In this document: positions 1 to 6,786 of the stretch, in pieces
Numbering within the stretch: the first letter of the stretch is position 1
Layout: every line of letters begins with the position of its first letter
IMG/VR virus record: IMGVR_UViG_3300020442_001944
Location: 1-24,888 of that record
Direction: 5' to 3' (one strand)
Source of the DNA: a virus
Length of the DNA stretch: 24,888 nt
Notes under the pieces: model-generated
Databases searched by the model: none
Told to the model about the DNA's origin: nothing
Seen by the model: only the letters and a program-made list of their open reading frames with translations
Made by a program: the position numbers and the translations under genes

Positions 1-212
1 ACTGCATCCGTTCCTCTTTCGACCAGATTGTAGAAGTTTCGTCGTTGGTATTCATAGTCATTATCAATATCCTCATTCAACTCATCACCACCAAACATGA
101 CAGGATCATGGCGGCTCGTAACTATTTGTGATTTTCCGTTATCAACTAGATCATCGATGATCATCTTATCAACAATTCCAAGCGTCTCATCTAGTTTTTC
201 TTTACTAGACAT
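1..212 (-). CDS. 16: Terminase small subunit, gp16-like (N-terminal part, cut by window edge)
   Basis: Reading the minus strand from an ATG at 212-210 gives an open frame of about 70 codons that runs off the left edge. It begins MSSKEKLDETLG and continues with an acidic stretch and a basic/aromatic segment (YEYQRRNFYNLVERGTDA). The ATG overlaps the TAA of the gp15-like gene (TAATG), so the two are probably translationally coupled. In T4 the order is 13-14-15-16-17, and gp16 is the small terminase subunit that recognises DNA for packaging. Position immediately after gp15, together with the helical, acidic N-terminus, supports this call. The DNA-binding and oligomerisation parts lie outside the window, so the assignment rests mainly on synteny. 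Confidence 0.68.
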   Translation of the reverse strand, partial: MSSKEKLDETLGIVDKMIIDDLVDNGKSQIVTSRHDPVMFGGDELNEDIDNDYEYQRRNFYNLVERGTDA

Positions 213-994
213 TACGATTCACCTTCTCCAGCATCTTGAAAGAATGAACTCGTTTCATTAAAACCAAAATCATCATCAGCATCAGCTGTAATTGGATCAG
301 GCGAGACTGTAAAGCGTTGCTCACGTTTAGGCGACTTATCTGGCAAGTCTGTAAACTGATCAGCAATAACTGTTTTGATGACCTTACTAGATGTAACAGG
401 GCCGTACAAGTAAAACTTAGCAGTAAAGTCTAGAGAGTAGATGATAGACCGTCTAGATGTAAAGTCTCCCTGATAGTCATCCTCATACCCCACATTCGTT
501 AGCACCACAGGAACGTCCCTTTTGATTCCCATATCAGGCATATCGTTCATGGTGATTGTATAATCGGGCTGAAAATACGGCAGAATTTGTTCTACAATCT
601 GCAACGCATCATCCGATTGTTTCGAAAGGATGTATAAACCAAAATCAATATTGTAAGGCACAGGCATATACTGCGTATCTAATGACTTGTTAGTTGTACC
701 CTTAACTTTTTTGAACTGTTGAACACGACTAAGTTTTCGAGAGGGATCATAGGACAAACCAGTAATTTCAAAACCGATACGAGGCAAGGTCACAGCAACT
801 TTTTTTCCGAGCTCTGGATCATCACCCAATCGCACCAAAAATTTTTGCCGTGGGCCATATGCCAACGGAACTTTCATGGATTGTGTGACATTTCCATCGT
901 TATCCTTCCTTACCAGATGGATATCGTTGAAAATTGTACCGAATGATACTACAACCTTCCTTATTGTTTCGTGGTAAAACTGCTGTCCTAACAT
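212..994 (-). CDS. 15: Tail sheath stabiliser / tail terminator, gp15-like
   Basis: A 260-residue protein starting MLGQQFYHETIRKVVVSFG, which matches the start typical of T4 gp15 homologues (an N-terminal segment on forming the hexameric ring at the head-proximal tail end). T4 gp15 is of similar size (272 residues). It caps the tail tube and sheath and docks the neck, so it acts in virion assembly. The middle contains the family-like stretch DFGLYILSKQSDDALQIVEQ followed by FQPDYTITMND. The C-terminus is acidic with FNETSSFFQDAGEGES. A Shine-Dalgarno-like AAAGGGA lies 9 bases before the ATG. It sits 6 bases after gp14 and overlaps the gp16 start, within a clear 13-14-15-16 order. Confidence 0.9.
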   Translation of the reverse strand: MLGQQFYHETIRKVVVSFGTIFNDIHLVRKDNDGNVTQSMKVPLAYGPRQKFLVRLGDDPELGKKVAVTLPRIGFEITGLSYDPSRKLSRVQQFKKVKGTTNKSLDTQYMPVPYNIDFGLYILSKQSDDALQIVEQILPYFQPDYTITMNDMPDMGIKRDVPVVLTNVGYEDDYQGDFTSRRSIIYSLDFTAKFYLYGPVTSSKVIKTVIADQFTDLPDKSPKREQRFTVSPDPITADADDDFGFNETSSFFQDAGEGES

Positions 995-1000
995 GATATA

Positions 1001-1975
1001 TTATCCCTTTGTTCCAACATCACCAAAAGGATTTGATTCACTGAAATCCAATATGGTATCGTCTTGTTCATCAAACAGTTCATTTTGAGCTGTTTTATCT
1101 GTAGTCATGTCACCTACTATATAGTCCTCTTGTACAATGTACGACCCATTTTCAAGTTGCAGTGCCTCACCCACAGAAGTAGAATCATCTTCGCCAATGA
1201 TATTATCGCTGTCTGTCTCATCGATGACCAAATCACCGTCGGCCAATCTTTCGATTCTGAAGTTCTCATTTACAGCAGCTGACTGTTCCAGAGTAATCTG
1301 ATAACTCAAGGCGTTCACTGACAGATCATCTTCTATAGCATCAATTTCTGCGATACCAGTATCCAAAGCCTCTGAACCATATTCAAACAAGCGACAACGT
1401 AGTTTATATACTGGATTGTTGTCTAATTGATGGAATGGCTCGTCATGGTCAACAAAGTTGACTTCGAATAATTTCTTTAAGATAGGATGATATACGGCAT
1501 CCCCTTCTTGAGGCCTGTCAGCGTCTGTGCTAGCAGTATCTTGCACAATGTAAAAACTACTACCGTCCAACTTCTCTGTACTATCACTCGTTCCTGACTC
1601 CTGCAAAATGGAACCGCCTGTAGTGTCTGTGCCGTCCTCTATTCTCAGCTGAGAGTCCATTGTTTGAAATCTCTCTTTTGCGACTACAAATGTTGCTTCA
1701 CTCAAGTTCTGTAAACCGAACTGAGTCATCAGTTCTCGTTCGCCGGCAAAACCACCAGAAGCATCTTCCATATACATCTCTATAAGATGTTGACTATTAA
1801 ATTTTGAAAGGGAGTCTTCTCCCATAATCGTATCTTCAGCAACCAGAGTTCTGTCCAGATAGTAAACATCATGACCATATATCTGTATAGCCTCAGTAAC
1901 CAAATCTCTATAGAGATTTTTTTCGGATGTTATTGCCTGTGAGCCGCTGGTGTGAAAATGTTTATTGACAGCCAT
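1001..1975 (-). CDS. 14: Neck protein, gp14-like
   Basis: A 324-residue protein with the N-terminus expected of gp14 neck proteins (MAVNKHF, then EKNLYRDLVTEAIQIYGHDVYYLDR). T4 gp14 has 256 residues and, with gp13, forms the neck connecting the filled head to the tail. This copy is longer. The extra length lies in the middle and C-terminal half, which is rich in D, E, S and T and repeats a short pattern resembling (F/Y)IVQ(D/E), for example SSFYIVQDTAS and GSYIVQEDYIVG. The final segment is acidic and ends FGDVGTKG. The start codon lies just after the gp13 stop (TAAGATG), indicating coupling. The assignment rests on the N-terminal similarity and on synteny. Confidence 0.9.
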   Translation of the reverse strand: MAVNKHFHTSGSQAITSEKNLYRDLVTEAIQIYGHDVYYLDRTLVAEDTIMGEDSLSKFNSQHLIEMYMEDASGGFAGERELMTQFGLQNLSEATFVVAKERFQTMDSQLRIEDGTDTTGGSILQESGTSDSTEKLDGSSFYIVQDTASTDADRPQEGDAVYHPILKKLFEVNFVDHDEPFHQLDNNPVYKLRCRLFEYGSEALDTGIAEIDAIEDDLSVNALSYQITLEQSAAVNENFRIERLADGDLVIDETDSDNIIGEDDSTSVGEALQLENGSYIVQEDYIVGDMTTDKTAQNELFDEQDDTILDFSESNPFGDVGTKG

Positions 1976-1976
1976 C

Positions 1977-2798
1977 TTAACCCACCATGTAATCTAATGG
2001 AAGTTCGTATGCCAATTTGATTTCTTCTTCTAGTGCGGTCAACTCCTCCACAGCCTGTGAGTATATGTCTGTACCATTCATCTCAACACCACCCAACATC
2101 TGAATACCTGAGAACTTGGATAGATTTGCTCCCCATTGTTTTTTGATAAGAGAGGTTGCATATCGTTTGAGAAAAATATCATCGTAAACATCTGTGTATG
2201 TTGTTGGGTCTAGTTTTCTGTAACATTCGATAATCATATAGTCTTGATCTGCTGTTACATCATTTTCCCAATCCATGTCCACATACAAACGGTTTTGGTG
2301 TTGGTTGAAACGGATTGGTGTTTCGCCCACAAGAATATGTTCAATCAGGTCTAGGTTATCCATAGCCATTTGATACTGAATAACAGAGGTAGATGATAGA
2401 TCATACAGGTCATTTAGTCGCAGCTGGTATTTAACATCGAACATGTTACTACCACCGCCAGTGTCAGTGAAGGGAAACACCCGTAATACTGATACGACAG
2501 CACTTGGGAGAGGTATCCAGTTATTACCCTCTTTCCACGTTGCCGTGATCGAATTGTCAACGGTATCAGTAGCTGTTGCTGATGTATCACTGCGGGCCCG
2601 TGTAACTTCTGCTGAAGTTATCAGGTGTTTGAGATACATTTTCTCAATGCCATCGTAATGATATTGAGCAAAGTATTGTAGTGCTTCATCTATACGATCA
2701 TCTGCCTGATCATCTGAGACGTTTATATCAATAACACCTTGGCCAAGAGCTCGAAGGCAATAATCTTTAAAGGTTGATTTTGTTGTAGGTACGGCCAT
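1977..2798 (-). CDS. 13: Neck protein, gp13-like
   Basis: A 273-residue protein beginning MAVPTTKSTFKDYCLRALGQGVIDINVSDDQ, the typical opening of T4-like gp13 (FxxYCLRxLGxPVIxINVxxxQ). T4 gp13 (309 residues) is a neck/head completion protein acting with gp14. Downstream segments such as RIDEALQYFAQYHYDG and FLKRYATSLIKKQWGANL fit this family well. A strong ribosome binding site (AAAGGAAGAG) and a perfect T4-type late promoter word lie immediately upstream, inside the end of the acetyltransferase gene. This gene therefore probably starts its own late transcript, carrying 13, 14, 15 and 16. Confidence 0.92.
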   Translation of the reverse strand: MAVPTTKSTFKDYCLRALGQGVIDINVSDDQADDRIDEALQYFAQYHYDGIEKMYLKHLITSAEVTRARSDTSATATDTVDNSITATWKEGNNWIPLPSAVVSVLRVFPFTDTGGGSNMFDVKYQLRLNDLYDLSSTSVIQYQMAMDNLDLIEHILVGETPIRFNQHQNRLYVDMDWENDVTADQDYMIIECYRKLDPTTYTDVYDDIFLKRYATSLIKKQWGANLSKFSGIQMLGGVEMNGTDIYSQAVEELTALEEEIKLAYELPLDYMVG

Positions 2799-2809
2799 AG
2801 ACTCTTCCT

Positions 2810-3319
2810 TTACAAGTATTTATATGCCACGGCATTTGGGCCAAATTCCACAGTTTCGTCTAACCATTTCCCTATCTTGTTAAATCCTACTGACTCATAC
2901 GTTGATAGAGCTTTTTTGCGTGGCATACTCCATATAACCTTACATTTCTCATTTTTTGCTTGTTGAAACGCACATCTCAACAAAAGTTGTCCATGACCAA
3001 AATGCCTATGTTCTGGATCGACCCATAAACCCCTAGATCGATAAACATTATCCTCTGTTCTAAATCCACTATTAACACCCACGATTTCTTTTTCTAAAAA
3101 TAAACCAAAGAATTTAGGCTCATATTTATCAAATATAGCACTATCTTTTTTTATCTCTGAGTTCCCCCAAGTAAGAAACAGCTGAGAGTTCCATACAAGA
3201 CTGCTCATGGGTTCAATTTTACTTATTCTTCCCGGCCACAATTTCTCGTTCCAAATGGGAAAAATTGTATCAAAATCAATTTCTTTTAGATAATATGTGG
3301 GAATGTCAATTAAAGGCAT
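2810..3319 (-). CDS. GNAT-family N-acetyltransferase
   Basis: A 169-residue protein when started at the ATG at 3319 (MPLIDIPTYYL), which has AGGA about 9 bases upstream. Upstream in-frame start codons would overlap the divergent gene. The acetyl-CoA-binding motif A is visible as GLWVDPEHRHFGHGQLLL (V-D-P then the R/Q-x-x-G-x-G type loop), followed by YESVGFNKIGKW, the usual motif B 'Y...GF...G' of GNATs. GNATs transfer an acetyl group from acetyl-CoA to an amine. In natural-product and sugar pathways they often acetylate amino sugars, but the substrate here is unknown. It stands apart from the main enzyme run, back to back with the sulfotransferase at 3333 (13 bases between start codons), and its 3' end carries the gp13 late promoter. 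Confidence 0.8.
   Translation of the reverse strand: MPLIDIPTYYLKEIDFDTIFPIWNEKLWPGRISKIEPMSSLVWNSQLFLTWGNSEIKKDSAIFDKYEPKFFGLFLEKEIVGVNSGFRTEDNVYRSRGLWVDPEHRHFGHGQLLLRCAFQQAKNEKCKVIWSMPRKKALSTYESVGFNKIGKWLDETVEFGPNAVAYKYL
2816..2824 (-). promoter_or_regulatory. T4-type late promoter for gp13-16
   Basis: On the minus strand the bases read TATAAATAC, an exact match to the T4 late promoter core (TATAAATA), which is recognised by the phage late sigma gp55 with the gp33/sliding-clamp coactivator. The gp13 ATG is 18 bases downstream, with AAAGGAAGAG in between as ribosome binding site, so the leader would be only about a dozen bases. The same bases encode the Y-K-Y that precedes the last Leu of the acetyltransferase. 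The match and spacing are directly visible; use by a phage late sigma is inferred. Confidence 0.72.
3265..3294 (+). promoter_or_regulatory. Possible sigma70-like promoter for the plus-strand trio
   Basis: TTGTAT (3265-3270) and GATAAT (3289-3294) are separated by 18 bases, and GATAAT matches the -10 consensus at five of six positions; the -35 is weak. A start near 3301 would give a leader of about 30 bases before the ATG at 3333. This lies inside the 5' part of the divergent acetyltransferase gene. It would fit host-polymerase (early) expression of the plus-strand genes. In AT-rich phage DNA such matches also occur by chance, so this is tentative. Confidence 0.28.
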
Positions 3320-3332
3320 TATATATAGTCCT

Positions 3333-3950
3333 ATGAGAGTTGGATTAGTCGCCACTTCAAGAAGTGGTTCAACATTATTTCGTAGTTATGCTTGTAACAT
3401 GTTAGGTCTACTTGACTCTGGCTCGTGGTTGAAGCACAACTCTTATTCAGACATTGAATCTCAGGATTTCGCAAAAGACACACATCTCCTTAAAGTTCTA
3501 CCTCACTATATATCAGACTCACCAGAAGAGGTTCATGAAGTCACCAAAAACTTTACGAGCATATGGTTGCATCGTGAGGATATTGTTGCACAGTTTCTAA
3601 GTCATGTTGCTCGACTTCGCACTGGTGTAAATCATGTGTATAAAGCAGAGGATAGGCCACAGATAGAGAATGTTAGTCTAGAAGCCACCAGAGAAGAGTT
3701 TGACAAATTCAAGGCCAAACTAGATTGCTTTTGGAACCTGTACAGAAATTATCACCAAGGCGAGCCACTCATATCCCTAGAATATTTTCTTGCAGACCCA
3801 TCAGAAAACCTTGCAAAACTTTCAAACTTCTTTAATATCAACTCAAATCAAGTTGTGAGGGTTCCTGTTCCTATAGAGTTAGGAATCAAGTATGATGACA
3901 AATTTAAAAACTACGATGAAATTGTAGAGTGGTTTCAAAACTATGAGTGA
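3333..3950 (+). CDS. Sulfotransferase-like protein 1
   Basis: A 205-residue protein from the ATG at 3333 (MRVGLVATSRSGSTLF). The N-terminal strand plus T-S-R-S-G-S-T (residues 8-14) is the 5'-phosphosulfate-binding loop of PAPS-dependent sulfotransferases. IWLHREDIVAQFLS (from residue 77) matches the 3'-phosphate-binding 'R...S' segment. The C-terminal pattern LISLEYFLADPSENLAKL is also usual in these enzymes. Such proteins move sulfate from PAPS to a hydroxyl or amine of a sugar, lipid or peptide. Upstream in-frame starts (3297, 3303) would overlap the divergent gene and precede the first beta strand, so 3333 is preferred although no good ribosome binding site is seen there. It overlaps the next gene by 8 bases. 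The length is short for the superfamily (about 250-350). Confidence 0.72.
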   Translation: MRVGLVATSRSGSTLFRSYACNMLGLLDSGSWLKHNSYSDIESQDFAKDTHLLKVLPHYISDSPEEVHEVTKNFTSIWLHREDIVAQFLSHVARLRTGVNHVYKAEDRPQIENVSLEATREEFDKFKAKLDCFWNLYRNYHQGEPLISLEYFLADPSENLAKLSNFFNINSNQVVRVPVPIELGIKYDDKFKNYDEIVEWFQNYE

Positions 3951-4698
3951 CTTTTGCATCGTGTGTACTCCACGATCAGGCAGTTACTATTTTTTCGAAT
4001 ACATGAGTAAAACATTTGATCTGGTGGAGGGCACTGAATGGTTCGGCCGAAATAAGAGCGTTGATCTAACAAAACCATTCGACCTTATTACAAAACGTGT
4101 TGACATTGATTGGACAAAAAACGAAGACCTTCTAACTGAACAAGATATTCGTAGAAGGCTTCGTCATCTAGAAAATTTTCCTCTGCCGTATTGTATCAAG
4201 ACTATGCCTTTACAACTTACAAATACACCTACACAATGCGAATGGCCTCCTATAAAAAGAGTCCAGTTTGCAACTGAAATATTGAGAGAGTTTGATTTGG
4301 TTTGGTTTCAACGAGAGGACAAGGTATCACATTTCTGTTTTGAGCTTACCGCAATGTTTTGCAGTCAACCAGACTATCCAAGGGACAGGGAATATTCTAC
4401 GTATGATCCGCCTTCTAGGAGAACGCCTCCACCCAACTCTTTCACGGCTACATACGAAGACTATAAAAAGTATATGTATAGAGAGGACATAACCAATCTT
4501 ATCATGCAAAATTTTGATGTTCCTGTGATAACATATGAAGAATTCGCAAAAGATCAGGATACTGCCATGATGAAAATACAAGAACACTACGGCATCAAAG
4601 CCAACTTTAAAGAAGAGAATAAAAAAGAGATTATCGAAAATCCAGACTATTCTAAGATATTTACAAATTATGATGAGATAGAAAAATGGTTTCTTTAG
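3943..4698 (+). CDS. Sulfotransferase-like protein 2
   Basis: A 251-residue protein starting MSDFCIVCTPRSGSYYFFEYM. T-P-R-S-G-S at residues 9-14 is the classic 5'-phosphosulfate loop (TPRSGS, as in the Stf0-type trehalose sulfotransferases). LVWFQREDKVSHFCFEL supplies the second PAPS-contacting segment. The C-terminus ends with a YDEIEKWFL-like tail that is shared with the preceding gene (YDEIVEWFQNYE), and the same 'QRED/HRED' motif occurs in both, so the two are probably paralogues from a tandem duplication. The start overlaps the end of the first sulfotransferase and the 3' end overlaps the kinase-like gene, which suggests one plus-strand operon. The acceptor substrate cannot be told from the sequence. 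Confidence 0.75.
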   Translation: MSDFCIVCTPRSGSYYFFEYMSKTFDLVEGTEWFGRNKSVDLTKPFDLITKRVDIDWTKNEDLLTEQDIRRRLRHLENFPLPYCIKTMPLQLTNTPTQCEWPPIKRVQFATEILREFDLVWFQREDKVSHFCFELTAMFCSQPDYPRDREYSTYDPPSRRTPPPNSFTATYEDYKKYMYREDITNLIMQNFDVPVITYEEFAKDQDTAMMKIQEHYGIKANFKEENKKEIIENPDYSKIFTNYDEIEKWFL

Positions 4699-5306
4699 AC
4701 TATATGATTAAGGGTGGGTGGATCGAAGGAGAGATGTTAGATACTCCTGGCCCCAAATTCATTGAGCAGTTAGCTGACCTGTTGGCAGAGTTGCACTCAT
4801 TGCCGCATGGGGAAGACTTTGCAACATATGATAATATTCCTGAATCGTCAATGTGGGATAACATTGACGATCTGGTTAAGTGGAGTGAAAAAGACACATT
4901 CACTGAAGATGCGTTATATGATTTTTATGCGGTAAAATCAAGATGTGATAAGCGTTTTTATATACACGGCGATTTATGGCGGCAAAATATTTTGGTAGAT
5001 AAAGAGGGAAATCTAACTGGTCTACGAGATTGGGAATCTTTATCCTACGGTGATCCACATTGGGATTTTCGTATGATCAGACGTTGGATAGGTTGGCAAG
5101 GCCTTGATAAATTACTATTTCTATACAATTCTAGTGTTGATTGGCATTGTGATCGTATAGTCATCGAAATTCTAGACAGAATTTCCATATGTCACTCTAT
5201 AAGGATTAGACAAGATCGTGGCTTGTTACGTCATGACGAACCTGACGCTATTGAGAAATTTGAGGATATGAAACGTGTTTGGAATAACAGACCAGAGGGT
5301 TATTGA
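4686..5306 (+). CDS. APH/choline-kinase-type phosphotransferase, C-lobe only
   Basis: A 206-residue protein with the catalytic core of the aminoglycoside phosphotransferase family. H94-G95-D96-L-W-R-Q-N101 is the catalytic loop (Asp96 base, Asn101 metal ligand). D115-W-E is the metal-binding aspartate, followed by the usual SYGDPHWDFRMI segment. The protein opens with YMIKGGWIEGEML, which corresponds to the hinge of complete family members, so the N-lobe with the ATP-phosphate loop and Lys is absent. An in-frame TGA at 4674-4676 rules out an upstream extension, and the start overlaps the preceding sulfotransferase. Either the N-lobe comes from another protein, the protein binds nucleotide unusually, or it is a remnant. 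Its stop overlaps the convergent minus-strand gene by 7 bases. Confidence 0.75.
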   Translation: MVSLDYMIKGGWIEGEMLDTPGPKFIEQLADLLAELHSLPHGEDFATYDNIPESSMWDNIDDLVKWSEKDTFTEDALYDFYAVKSRCDKRFYIHGDLWRQNILVDKEGNLTGLRDWESLSYGDPHWDFRMIRRWIGWQGLDKLLFLYNSSVDWHCDRIVIEILDRISICHSIRIRQDRGLLRHDEPDAIEKFEDMKRVWNNRPEGY

Positions 5307-5593
5307 GTTCCTGGCTTTACTCGACTAATACCATTATTGGTTTCATAGGTATTTCGAGCAGTTCTCATAGAAGCACAAACTGCATCATCATACCATTCCT
5401 GAGCTGAGGCTTCATCTTTCCATGTTACTACAACTTGTCTAACCGTAGCACTAACATCAGTACGAGAGATGGATTCTATTTTACCATTGTCAATATAATT
5501 TGTCTGTCGATATGCCTTAAACTCATCAGTAGGCACATACCAAGATATGCCAGCATCTTCTCTAGTTGTTCTTGACGTTGTTTGAAATGTCAT
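5300..5593 (-). CDS. Small protein of unknown function
   Basis: A 97-residue protein beginning MTFQTTSRTTREDAGISWYVP. I do not recognise a family with certainty. The central part, VRQVVVTWKDEASAQEWYDDAV, has the strand-helix pattern (VTWxDExxAxxWY) seen in small dimeric alpha-beta barrel proteins, but that is only a pattern impression. The start is supported by GGAG about 7 bases upstream of the ATG. It overlaps the end of the nucleotidyltransferase gene by 32 bases, so it is the last gene of the long minus-strand enzyme operon. Its stop codon overlaps the stop of the plus-strand kinase-like gene tail to tail. Confidence 0.65.
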   Translation of the reverse strand: MTFQTTSRTTREDAGISWYVPTDEFKAYRQTNYIDNGKIESISRTDVSATVRQVVVTWKDEASAQEWYDDAVCASMRTARNTYETNNGISRVKPGTQ

Positions 5594-5912
5594 TCCTTAG
5601 CTCCGTTGCGGATATATTTTCTATATCTTCTCCGAGATGTTCCTGTTCTATTTTATAACCAACATCTCTGCCGTATGTTATATTTATAATGTTAGGTACG
5701 TCCATTACCTCAAAATCCAAATGCTGAGTATAACCATGAACATGTAAATCACGAATCATGTCATTTCTATCGTGGTATTCTTCACCTGTGTCACGAACCA
5801 TTATGACCACTTGGCCAGTCTTTGCGTGAGCTCTTTTGAAAAGTTCTCTATGTCCACGGTGCCAAGGTTGAAATCTTCCAAGCATTTGAACAGTTGGTTT
5901 TCGTCTATCCAT
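5562..5912 (-). CDS. HIGH-superfamily nucleotidyltransferase (cytidylyl/adenylyltransferase-like)
   Basis: A 116-residue protein with the signature GRFQPWHRGH (residues 12-21), the T/HxGH nucleotide-binding motif of the nucleotidyltransferase superfamily that includes glycerol-3-phosphate cytidylyltransferase, NMN adenylyltransferase and phosphopantetheine adenylyltransferase. ISATELR (100-106) is the second signature (ISxTxxR), which contacts the triphosphate. It joins a nucleoside monophosphate to a phosphorylated substrate; the substrate is not determinable. The start at 5912 has AAGGA 8 bases upstream and an in-frame stop 18 bases before it, yet lies 112 bases inside the kinase gene. Starting at the next Met (5885) would still overlap by 85 bases. 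ATP sulfurylase shares this fold, but this protein is much shorter and lacks that family's usual QxRNP motif. Confidence 0.8.
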   Translation of the reverse strand: MDRRKPTVQMLGRFQPWHRGHRELFKRAHAKTGQVVIMVRDTGEEYHDRNDMIRDLHVHGYTQHLDFEVMDVPNIINITYGRDVGYKIEQEHLGEDIENISATELRNDISNNVKNN

Positions 5913-6262
5913 TTCGTAATCCTTAGATCATATATTTTAGTGGGTGGATGAAACAATTTATTTGTGTCCTCATATTTAGACTCCTTTATCGTATCCATCC
6001 AAATAAGAAGATCAGGCCCAAACAAATATCTCAGTCCCGGCAAAGGACACACAAAACCAGAAATACTAACAGGGTCCAACTCTGCGAGTTTTCTCATTCT
6101 TTCTGCCTGAATAATTCTACCACCCATAGACATATCGTAGTCATTTCCATAGGTAGTTCTAACGACATCTGCATCCCAGTATGGAATTTTGAGGTTCTTA
6201 GAAAGCCTCTCCCCCAGCCAACTTTTGCCCGAGCCAGGCAAACCCATAATTAAAATCTTCAT
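5801..6262 (-). CDS. APS-kinase-like P-loop kinase
   Basis: A 153-residue protein from the ATG at 6262 (MKILIMGLPGSGKSWLGE), which has GAGAGGG just upstream. The Walker A motif is GLPGSGKS (residues 7-14). WDADVVRTTYG (29-39) corresponds to the LDGDxxR segment of adenylylsulfate kinases, followed by RIIQAERMRKLAE. LLIWMDT is a Walker-B-like strand. APS kinase makes PAPS, the sulfate donor used by sulfotransferases, two of which lie nearby on the other strand. The family of small phage P-loop kinases is broad, so another small-molecule kinase is possible. The start shares ATGA with the stop of the upstream oxygenase. The C-terminal 37 codons overlap the nucleotidyltransferase in the -1 frame. 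Confidence 0.72.
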   Translation of the reverse strand: MKILIMGLPGSGKSWLGERLSKNLKIPYWDADVVRTTYGNDYDMSMGGRIIQAERMRKLAELDPVSISGFVCPLPGLRYLFGPDLLIWMDTIKESKYEDTNKLFHPPTKIYDLRITKWIDENQLFKCLEDFNLGTVDIENFSKELTQRLAKWS

Positions 6263-6786
6263 GTCCAAACCCTCTCTAGTACATGGTAAGATGTGTTGGT
6301 TAGCACTACTGGATCGTATCTGTCGGGCACACCTTTCCACCAAACCCACGATGCTGATACTCTGTTTCCTTCATATGGTTGCACTCTGTGGGTCAGTGTT
6401 GCATCAAAATAGACCAACCGATTAACCTTAGGCTCTATTGTTTCATTTATTGACCATTTTTCTCCACCTATCTCTAAATGACCACCACTATCTGGCTCTC
6501 GCATATAGTAGACAAATGTCAATTCTGGTAATTGATTCGTTGGATACTTATCATTATATGATAAGATGTCACTATGCCAGACAGGATCAATTGGTCGCAC
6601 GTTATACCATGCAGTTGCACCATGAGCCCGTTCTTTTAGTTTTGGTTTAGTTGACATGACCAAATCTATTAAAGGATTCTTTTTACCACTATATTCGTAG
6701 CCAATCCAGTGTACCTTTGCATACTCTATGTGGAGTTCATTTAGAGTTTGCATTTGATCATCTGTCAGGTAGTTATCTTCTATCAT
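6259..6786 (-). CDS. 2OG-Fe(II) oxygenase (prolyl-4-hydroxylase-like)
   Basis: A 175-residue protein with the iron triad and cosubstrate residue of the family: H71-S-D73 (VWHSDI), H133 (LTHRV) and R142 (EGNRVSASWVWW). The strand LTFVYYMREPDSGGHLEIG between them matches the jelly-roll pattern 'YLN...GG.L'. These soluble enzymes use 2-oxoglutarate and O2 to hydroxylate peptides or small molecules; many T4-like marine phages carry one. The start shares an ATGA-type overlap with the upstream asparagine-synthetase-like gene, and the end overlaps the P-loop kinase start. The substrate is unknown, but its place in an enzyme cluster with sugar-modifying genes suggests a pathway role rather than a stand-alone one. 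Confidence 0.85.
   Translation of the reverse strand: MIEDNYLTDDQMQTLNELHIEYAKVHWIGYEYSGKKNPLIDLVMSTKPKLKERAHGATAWYNVRPIDPVWHSDILSYNDKYPTNQLPELTFVYYMREPDSGGHLEIGGEKWSINETIEPKVNRLVYFDATLTHRVQPYEGNRVSASWVWWKGVPDRYDPVVLTNTSYHVLERVWT

Noticed and set aside
5283-5304. AATAAC/GTTATT inverted repeat at the convergent gene ends
   Set aside because: A six-pair AT-rich stem with a ten-base loop and no following T-run is too weak to call a terminator.
5681-5688. TATAAATA on the minus strand inside the nucleotidyltransferase gene
   Set aside because: The core matches the late promoter exactly, but it lies about 90 bases before the next start with coding constraints around it, so it is recorded only as a possible internal start.
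5562-6262. A complete bacterial sulfate-activation operon (ATP sulfurylase plus APS kinase)
   Set aside because: The nucleotidyltransferase is only 116 residues and lacks ATP sulfurylase signatures, so only the kinase is compatible with sulfate activation; ATP sulfurylase would have to come from the host.
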